Source: an uncultured Gammaproteobacteria bacterium
Lineage (GTDB): Bacteria > Pseudomonadota > Gammaproteobacteria > Francisellales > CACEW01
Direction of reading: 5' to 3'
NCBI GenBank assembly: GCA_902563055.1
Contig: CACEWE010000015.1
Location: 1 to 39,478, forward strand
Length of the DNA: 39,478 nucleotides
Below are positions 34,185 to 39,478 of the stretch, in pieces. A program made the translations under genes and the position numbers. The notes under the pieces are model-generated. The model was given only the letters and a program-made list of their open reading frames with translations, was not told the DNA's origin and ran no database searches. Each line of letters opens with the position of its first letter. Position 1 is the stretch's first letter.

Positions 34185-35174
34185 CTAAAATCGAAAGGAA
34201 ACTCCCGCGTTGAATATATCTGTATCTAAATGTTTATCTGTCAGGGTTCTATCCCATCCAATTGACGTAGAAATAAAATCAGATACTTGTAATTGCAGGT
34301 TTAGAGAACTTATAAACCCATCATGATTTCCTGATGATTCAAAAAAATATGCAGGACCAAATCCAAAGCCTAAATCCAATAAGTTGTATATAGGCAAGTT
34401 TAAGTAGAGCTGAGCATAGACATCGTCTCTATTGAGCTTATCTCCTAGCTGATTGTTGGTAGTATTGGTTTTTTCTTTTAACCAACCTGCGCTTAGGCTA
34501 AGATATTTATAAGGCATTTTATAGTGATAGCGTAATCCATAAGTATGTCCTGTTTCATTATTGATAGAGTTTAATGTGGTTTGGCCAAAAGAGAGATCTA
34601 TTTTGCTTTTATGACTTAATGGTGACGTATGGCTCTTTAATGTATCAAAGTTTAATGCTAGTCCAGCTAAATAGAGTCTTGAGTTAAAGCTATTGTGTGC
34701 AAAAATATTATGGATAGAAAGTACTAGACTAAATGGAATTTTTCTAAGATCATAGTTTACACTCAAACTTACTAATCCAGCTATATTATGTTCATTTAAG
34801 TACGTATTATCTTGGTTTTTATTCATTTTGGTATTATAAAAAAAATATGGCCCAACTCCAATGCTAGCATCAAGAGATTCATCAAAAATTGCATGCCTTG
34901 CCGAAAGTAAATAAGCATAACCATCTCTTTTATTGCTATCTAGATTCCCCTCATTAATGTATAAAAGCGAGGATTCGATTAATGCATTTTGTTGTACTTG
35001 GTAAGATATGAGCCAAGTAGTGTTATTTGTTTCTAATCCATAGCTTTTACCAAATGAGAAATTGAAATTTTTTTGTGCCGCATATAGATTTGCAACTGAA
35101 ATACATAGCAAAAGTGTAAAAGCAATAAGTTTTACTAAATAGGAGGGGATTTGTAAATATATAAAACGCATCAT
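34185..35174 (-). CDS. Outer-membrane beta-barrel protein with two homologous halves
   Basis: A 329-residue precursor. The signal peptide (about 1-33) ends near ANLYA-AQ. The mature part alternates polar and hydrophobic residues as in beta-strands and ends in Phe (AGVSFRF), the usual recognition end for the BAM complex. Two segments of about 140 residues are similar: SFGKSYGL...DASIGVGPYFFYN...LAGLALNF and SFGQTTLN...DLGFGFGPAYFFES...FNAGVSFRF. The barrel therefore seems to have arisen by duplication. Function unknown; not a recognised porin. GGAG lies five bases before the ATG. Confidence 0.75.
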   Translation of the reverse strand: MMRFIYLQIPSYLVKLIAFTLLLCISVANLYAAQKNFNFSFGKSYGLETNNTTWLISYQVQQNALIESSLLYINEGNLDSNKRDGYAYLLSARHAIFDESLDASIGVGPYFFYNTKMNKNQDNTYLNEHNIAGLVSLSVNYDLRKIPFSLVLSIHNIFAHNSFNSRLYLAGLALNFDTLKSHTSPLSHKSKIDLSFGQTTLNSINNETGHTYGLRYHYKMPYKYLSLSAGWLKEKTNTTNNQLGDKLNRDDVYAQLYLNLPIYNLLDLGFGFGPAYFFESSGNHDGFISSLNLQLQVSDFISTSIGWDRTLTDKHLDTDIFNAGVSFRF

Positions 35175-35308
35175 AGTGACTCCAAATAAAACATAATTAT
35201 AGAAAATTTATAACTTAAGTGTAGTTGTATATATTTGCATGTCAAATATTTATTATTTTATGTGGTGGTTAAAAGCTACGTTTTACCGTAGCTTTCAAAA
35301 GTAGGTCT

Positions 35309-35845
35309 TTATAATACTTCAGCTTGTAATAAGCCAAGGGTTTGTTGTTGATTTATAATAGTTTGATTTACCAAAGTGCGCGTAGGGTAGCTTTTGGTTT
35401 TTCTTAGCTTTGAGCGTTTCATATCTTGTGGTTTTGCAAGAAGCTTAGCGCCTTTTTTAGTGCTGGCTAGATAATATTTACCATTTGCAGCAGTACTGGC
35501 AATTAAGCGTCCTTGGGCATTATAAATACGTAATCCAACAATAGGGTCATTCTTGCTTTGTTGTTTTAAGTATGTGCTCGTTGGGTTTTCTAGCATCATA
35601 GAGAGTAAATCGCCCTTGCCACTTTTGACTTGCTTTTGCCATAGTTTTTGAGTTTGATTGAGCTTTGTTGTTTTAATTTTTTTTTGGTTTTTATTAAGCG
35701 CATTAAGTACTGTTTTATCCTTAGACCAGGTAATGATTTTTTGATTAAGGATATTTTGTCCCGAATTATCTTGAGCATAACTAAAGCCAGGTATCGCAAG
35801 GATGGCTGAAATGGTAAAGATATATGTTAATGTTTTTTGCTTCAT
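35309..35845 (-). CDS. Small secreted protein, Cache/PAS-like fragment
   Basis: A 178-residue precursor. The chosen ATG at 35845 follows AGGGGGAA and gives a normal signal peptide (MKQKTLTYIFTISAILAIPGFSYA, cut before QD). A further 17 upstream codons are open but have no binding site. The mature protein is Lys-rich. One stretch, NPTSTYLKQ then DPIVGLRIYNAQGRLIAST and KYYLA, resembles the sensor part of periplasmic Cache domains (Y..D..G...A.S...Y). No output domain is attached, so it may be a binding protein. Weak call. Confidence 0.6.
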   Translation of the reverse strand: MKQKTLTYIFTISAILAIPGFSYAQDNSGQNILNQKIITWSKDKTVLNALNKNQKKIKTTKLNQTQKLWQKQVKSGKGDLLSMMLENPTSTYLKQQSKNDPIVGLRIYNAQGRLIASTAANGKYYLASTKKGAKLLAKPQDMKRSKLRKTKSYPTRTLVNQTIINQQQTLGLLQAEVL

Positions 35846-35894
35846 AAGTATTCCCCCTAGAGATTGATGTAATTTGATCATGTGATCATATATC

Positions 35895-35923
35895 ATACTA
35901 TAGGTTAAAAATTACTCAGTCAA
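35895..35923 (-). promoter_or_regulatory. Possible promoter for the small secreted protein
   Basis: On the minus strand TTGACT (35923-35918) and TAGTAT (35900-35895), 17 bases apart, overlapping the antiporter 3' end. Two TGATCA palindromes separated by two bases (35875-35888) lie just downstream and could be an operator. Confidence 0.35.
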
Positions 35924-37179
35924 GCAGTTTTGTGAGGATAAAGCTTTTTAATGAGAGGCTGAATGCTTAAGCCTTGAAAAACAATAGAAAGCACCACAAC
36001 TGAATAACTTGCGCTTAGAAGAAAGCCAGTCATATATGATGGGTGTAAGGCATTATACATACCAAGGGCAAGTGCAATAGAGAGTCCACCACGCATACCA
36101 CCCCAGGTCATGACTGTCATTACGCGCCAATTGTAGGATTTTATGGGTTCTAGAATAAACATAGGGAGAGAAATGCTGATAAAGCGGATGAGGTTGATCA
36201 TGATAAACAAGAGTGCACCAATGCAAACGGCCAAGATATTGATTTTAACGCTTAATACAGTTAGGCCAATCATTACAAATAAAAAGGCATTGAGTATATC
36301 ATCAATCAGTTGCCAGAAACTATGGAGTTTTTCTGCGGTATTATTAGATACGGTTGCGCTATTATAGCGGTGTCCAACCACTAGGCCTGCAAAGACCATT
36401 GCAATGGGGCCAGATACGTCAATAATGGTTGCAAATGCATAGCCGCCAGTAACCAGGGCAAGGGTGAGTAAAATAGCGGTTTCATCGTGGTTGGCACGTT
36501 TTAGAAAGTGTGAGACAAATACCCCTAAACAGTATCCTAAGACCACGCCACCAAAGCCTTGATGAATAAGCATAAATAAAATTTTCATAAAGTGAAATTG
36601 TGCCATTTCACCATTAATGACTTGAAGAATAATAACATAGAGTAAAATACCTGCTGCATCATTTAGTAATGATTCTCCGGTAATAATCATTCGAATTCGC
36701 ATTGGAGTGCGGGTGCGCTTCATGGCATTAACCACACAAATAGGATCGGTAGGTGCAATCATAGCGCCAAATAAAAGGCAGTAGGGCAGGTCTATATCTA
36801 TGCCCAAGTACTTAAGTAAGTAAAAAACACTATAGCCAATTAAAATACAAGAGATAATAACACTGGCAGTAGCCAAGAGGGTAATGGTGTTCTTGTATTG
36901 TTTAATTTCCACGAGGTTAATATGCAAGGCACTAGCAAAAAGGAGATAACTGAGCATCCCATTTAACAAAGTGGTGCTGAAGTTGATGCCGGTAATATAA
37001 TTTTGCAGTGGCTTAACCCATAATTGCCCAATGGATAATAATGCAAGAATGATAATTGAAAAACCAAGGCTAAGAAGGGTTAGCCCAATAGCATTAGGCA
37101 GGCGAATATAGCGGTAGTTAATATAACTTGCAACCGCGGTAATACAAACTAATACACTGATTAAATATTGAAGATCCAT
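35920..37179 (-). CDS. Monovalent cation/proton antiporter, CPA1 (NhaP) type
   Basis: Inner-membrane Na+(K+)/H+ exchanger of 419 residues with about twelve helices. The ion-binding region reads GAMIAPTDPICVV (TDP motif of CPA1) and the second conserved acid motif is ITGESLLNDAAGI. TWGGMRGGLSIALAL is the conserved arginine helix. There is no cytosolic C-terminal regulatory domain, so it is a short form. Direction and ion preference cannot be read from sequence. It is single and is preceded by an intrinsic terminator of the upstream BI-1 gene. Confidence 0.92.
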   Translation of the reverse strand: MDLQYLISVLVCITAVASYINYRYIRLPNAIGLTLLSLGFSIIILALLSIGQLWVKPLQNYITGINFSTTLLNGMLSYLLFASALHINLVEIKQYKNTITLLATASVIISCILIGYSVFYLLKYLGIDIDLPYCLLFGAMIAPTDPICVVNAMKRTRTPMRIRMIITGESLLNDAAGILLYVIILQVINGEMAQFHFMKILFMLIHQGFGGVVLGYCLGVFVSHFLKRANHDETAILLTLALVTGGYAFATIIDVSGPIAMVFAGLVVGHRYNSATVSNNTAEKLHSFWQLIDDILNAFLFVMIGLTVLSVKINILAVCIGALLFIMINLIRFISISLPMFILEPIKSYNWRVMTVMTWGGMRGGLSIALALGMYNALHPSYMTGFLLSASYSVVVLSIVFQGLSIQPLIKKLYPHKTA

Positions 37180-37286
37180 TGTGCTTATCTATTGTTTTTG
37201 CTTAACCATGCTGTAGCAGCGCCCATAAGAGGGCTTATTATAGCATAAAAAATGCTCATAAGCTCTTGTTTTATGTTTTAAAAGTT

Positions 37287-37325
37287 AAAAAAAAGCTCGA
37301 GCGCTTCTATGACAATCGAGCTTTT
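37287..37325 (-). terminator. Intrinsic terminator of the BI-1 gene
   Basis: Read on the minus strand, AAAAGCTCGA and TCGAGCTTTT form a ten-base-pair stem with a 15-base loop, followed by TTTTAAC. It lies 20 bases after the stop of the BI-1/YccA gene and separates it from the antiporter gene. Confidence 0.75.
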
Positions 37326-37344
37326 AAATAAAGGTCTAATAAGA

Positions 37345-38037
37345 CTAATTGCGATTTCCAGCAAAAAGGCTTAAAAGTTGTAGCAAGGTTAAGAAGATAT
37401 TAATAATAGAAACGTAAAGAACTACGGTTGCTACTAAATAATTTTTTTCGCCGCCATGCACAATGGCATTGGTTTGATACATGATATAACCAGCCGATAC
37501 TATGGAAAAAAGTACAGAAATAGCAAGCTGAAAGGCAGGAATTTTAAAAAGAAAGATATTCAGTAAAGACGCAACAAACGCCACTATCATTCCAATAAAA
37601 AGCATTCTGCCCCAATGAGAAAAGTTGCGTTTGGTATTTAATGCAAAGGCAGAAAGGCCAAGAAAAATAAGTCCTGTGGAACCAAGCGCCATCATAATAA
37701 TTTCAGAGCCATTTGAAAAATTGGCTATATACATGTTAAGGATTGGCCCAAGCATCCAGCCAATAAAACCGGTGTAAGCAAAGGTAAATACGACGCCAAG
37801 AGGGCTGTTTTTAGTGGCTTGAAGCAAGAAGGGAAAGCCAATCACAACCACAAGCATTAATACAATGTTCATTGGGGCAGCATTTTGGCTCATGGCTACC
37901 ATTGCGGTAAAAGCACTAAAAAGCAGGGTGAGAGAAAGCATAATATACGTATTACGCAGTACAGTGTTGGTAGCGATTAAATCTTTGGCATTAGAAAAGC
38001 CTAATTGACTCGCTTGGGTGTTAAGGTCTTGGCTCAT
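37345..38037 (-). CDS. Bax inhibitor-1/YccA-family membrane protein
   Basis: A 230-residue protein with seven hydrophobic helices after a cytosolic N-terminus of about 28 residues. It belongs to the BI-1 (TMBIM, UPF0005) family: NTYIMLSLTLLFSAFTAMVAM, YTGFIGWMLGPILNMYI, and YVSIINIFLTLLQLLSLFAGNRN at the C-terminus, with the conserved acids less obvious. Bacterial members include the FtsH modulator YccA and pH-sensitive calcium channels. AAGGAG precedes the ATG. Monocistronic, with its own terminator. Confidence 0.92.
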   Translation of the reverse strand: MSQDLNTQASQLGFSNAKDLIATNTVLRNTYIMLSLTLLFSAFTAMVAMSQNAAPMNIVLMLVVVIGFPFLLQATKNSPLGVVFTFAYTGFIGWMLGPILNMYIANFSNGSEIIMMALGSTGLIFLGLSAFALNTKRNFSHWGRMLFIGMIVAFVASLLNIFLFKIPAFQLAISVLFSIVSAGYIMYQTNAIVHGGEKNYLVATVVLYVSIINIFLTLLQLLSLFAGNRN

Positions 38038-38103
38038 AATAGTCTCCTTTTAAATGAGTGAATCAAAACGAAAAATCATTATAACCTAAAACCCTGCTTT
38101 TGC

Positions 38104-38742
38104 CTAGCAGTTAAGATTTTTATCTTTATAGCTACAGTATTGCAAAATAGGGCACTGCATGCACTTTGGAGATCTAGCAGTGCATATATAACGGCCATGG
38201 AGAATTAAAAGGTGGTGGGCATCTTTAAGATAGGCTTTGGGAACTTTTTTTAATAAATCTTCCTCAACGCGCAAAACATTATTGCCTTTAGAAAGCCCTA
38301 GACGTCGTGCAAGACGATAAATATGGGTATCGACCGCGATGGTTGGCTGATTAAAGGCAGTATTGAGAATAACATTGGCGGTTTTACGTCCCACGCCAGG
38401 CAGTTTCTCTAGCGCTGTTCTATTTTCTGGAACTTCAGCGCCATATTGGTCTACTAAAATTGCACAAGTTTTAATAATATTTTTTGCTTTAGTACGATAA
38501 AGACCAATACTTTTAACATAGGATTGCAGTTTTTCTTCACCTAATTCAAGGATTGCTTCAGGGGTATTGGCTACGCTAAAGAGCACTTTTGTAGCTTTGT
38601 TGACACTAATATCTGTTGCTTGCGCTGAGAGTACTACTGCAACTAAGAGCTCAAAGTTTGAATTAAATACCAATTCAGTCGTTGGGGCAGGTGTATTTTT
38701 TAATAATGCGGCAAAAACAGGCTCTATGTTTTTTTTAAGCAT
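38104..38742 (-). CDS. nth: Endonuclease III
   Basis: DNA glycosylase and AP lyase removing oxidised pyrimidines. From the ATG at 38742 the protein has 212 residues, and key residues fall at the same numbers as in E. coli Nth. These are Lys120 (LPGVGRKTANV), Asp138 (TIAVDTHIYR), and the iron-sulfur cysteines 187, 194, 197 and 203 (C-x6-C-x2-C-x5-C). GAGG lies five bases upstream of this ATG. An upstream extension of 27 codons lies inside rsxB in another frame and is rejected. The start overlaps the end of rsxB by eight bases, the same pairing as the rsx-nth cluster in E. coli. Confidence 0.96.
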   Translation of the reverse strand: MLKKNIEPVFAALLKNTPAPTTELVFNSNFELLVAVVLSAQATDISVNKATKVLFSVANTPEAILELGEEKLQSYVKSIGLYRTKAKNIIKTCAILVDQYGAEVPENRTALEKLPGVGRKTANVILNTAFNQPTIAVDTHIYRLARRLGLSKGNNVLRVEEDLLKKVPKAYLKDAHHLLILHGRYICTARSPKCMQCPILQYCSYKDKNLNC

Positions 38743-39358
38743 CAGAACCTCGTTTTTTTTCTGCAGCACGCTTGATGGCATCTTTGATATATTGTTGTTT
38801 TGCTTGCTTTGGATCGCTGACATCTTTAAATAGGGGTCTTTTTAATTTTGCTTGCTTTAGAAGTTTTTGTTCTTGATCAAGATGCAAGCGCTTACGTCGC
38901 TTTTCAAAGCGTGTTTTGAAAAAATTGGCCAAGCTTTTTCTCTTTGCTAATGTGGGGCTGCGTTCTTTAATAATGATACAATCCATGGGGCAGGGCTCGA
39001 TACATAAATTACAACCTGTGCAGTCATGGCTATTAACAGTATGCATCACCCGCTGCGCTCCGATGATGGCATCAACAGGACAGGCCAAGATACACTTGGT
39101 ACAGCCTATGCATTTGTCTTCTTCAATTTCCACTACGGTTTCTGGTCCATAGGCACCGTTTTGTGGATTTAAATCCATTTCCTTGCGATCTAGAAGCTTT
39201 GATAATTGCGTAATAAGTTCTGGACCGCCTGGGGGGCATTGATTATGATTTTGGCCACCAGCTATGGCTTTTGCATAGCTTTTACAATCAGGAAAATCAC
39301 AGCGTTGACATTGGGTTTGCGGTAATAAGGCATTGATTTGATCTACAAGATGTTCCAT
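38735..39358 (-). CDS. rsxB: RsxB/RnfB-like ferredoxin without membrane anchor
   Basis: Iron-sulfur subunit of the Rsx/Rnf type. The 207 residues hold the Fe-S domain (Cys17, Cys20, Cys25, Cys41) and two 4Fe-4S ferredoxin motifs (CIGCTKCILACP at 83-94 and CTGCNLCIEPCP at 113-124). E. coli RsxB begins with about 30 hydrophobic residues that anchor it; here the protein starts directly at the VDQINALLPQTQC part. The C-terminal 65 residues are very basic (KRRKRLHL, KQAKLKRP). No rsxA, C, D, G or E is visible. It may be a soluble electron carrier. Overlaps nth downstream and touches the metG-like gene upstream. Confidence 0.9.
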   Translation of the reverse strand: MEHLVDQINALLPQTQCQRCDFPDCKSYAKAIAGGQNHNQCPPGGPELITQLSKLLDRKEMDLNPQNGAYGPETVVEIEEDKCIGCTKCILACPVDAIIGAQRVMHTVNSHDCTGCNLCIEPCPMDCIIIKERSPTLAKRKSLANFFKTRFEKRRKRLHLDQEQKLLKQAKLKRPLFKDVSDPKQAKQQYIKDAIKRAAEKKRGSDA

Positions 39359-39478
39359 TAGATAAGCTCAGCAACCGTTTTTGTTTCAATGCGCGATAAA
39401 AGCGGTTCAAATGGTGCAATACCGCATCCTAAAAGCGCTTGATCTCGTTCTACAAAGGATAATTCCTCAAGCTGTAAA
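39358..39478 (-). CDS. metG: 3' end of a probable methionyl-tRNA synthetase gene
   Basis: Only the last 39 codons are in the window. GCGIAPFEPLLSRIETKTVAELI resembles the end of the catalytic part of MetG (PFKPLxxRIxxxxVEALIEA). The stop follows at once, so the C-terminal tRNA-binding (Trbp111-like) domain of longer MetG proteins is absent in this frame. Its TAA overlaps the rsxB ATG by one base, so the three genes metG-rsxB-nth form an overlapping operon. The metG call rests on a short match plus synteny. Confidence 0.6.
   Translation of the reverse strand, partial: LQLEELSFVERDQALLGCGIAPFEPLLSRIETKTVAELI

Noticed and set aside
38743..38823. 27-codon extension of nth
   Set aside because: It runs within rsxB in another frame; the internal ATG aligns with the known Nth start and has GAGG upstream.

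Overview
The window (about 39.5 kb, AT-rich) looks like the chromosome of a gammaproteobacterium. The evidence is close likeness of ParE, PpiB, RsxB and Nth to gammaproteobacterial proteins, a Pseudomonas-type dCTP deaminase, a type A RNase P RNA, and an rsmH-ftsL-ftsI division cluster. Several traits suggest a host-associated member, perhaps of the Legionellales/Coxiella kind, though the genus cannot be fixed from sequence alone. These traits are decaying metabolic genes, orphan membrane proteins and two eukaryote-like repeat proteins. No transposase, integrase, CRISPR array, rRNA or tRNA was seen.

Layout. 1-3.1 kb: 3' part of parE and an orphan gene. 3.1-9.4 kb, minus strand: ppiB, two PAP2 phosphatases made by tandem duplication, dcd, a CBS protein, an orphan eight-helix membrane protein and hemL. 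9.5-12.0 kb: rubredoxin, an orphan membrane protein, an OB-fold lipoprotein, hemJ, and an acetyl-CoA synthetase gene that has lost its middle. 12.1-13.6 kb: an ArsR-type regulator with an Old Yellow Enzyme. 13.7-17.2 kb: rnpB, rsmH, ftsL, ftsI. 17.3-22.1 kb, minus strand: two large paralogous proteins, each an alpha-solenoid of 41-residue repeats ending in a RAP domain. 22.4-24.3 kb: a four-gene operon of a DUF6580-like membrane protein, cob(I)alamin adenosyltransferase, a 47-residue membrane peptide and folE.

24.3-32.7 kb is a glycolipid-type locus. One four-gene minus-strand operon (GT8, GT2, an LpxB-related enzyme, an SDR) diverges from an LpxB/ABC-exporter pair, and a third LpxB-family protein follows. 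33-39.5 kb: an LptF-like permease without LptG, an outer-membrane barrel with two homologous halves, a small secreted protein, a Na+/H+ antiporter, a BI-1 protein, then nth, a soluble RsxB and the 3' end of a probable metG.

The most unusual content is the RAP/solenoid pair. Its architecture (tandem two-helix repeats plus C-terminal RAP domain) is that of organellar RNA-binding proteins of algae, apicomplexans and animal mitochondria (OPR, HPR and FASTK families). The pair sits directly after ftsI, where murE is usually found. Next in interest are the three LpxB-fold proteins in one locus, the collapsed acs gene, and the mosaic PAP2 duplication with its leftover dcd tail.
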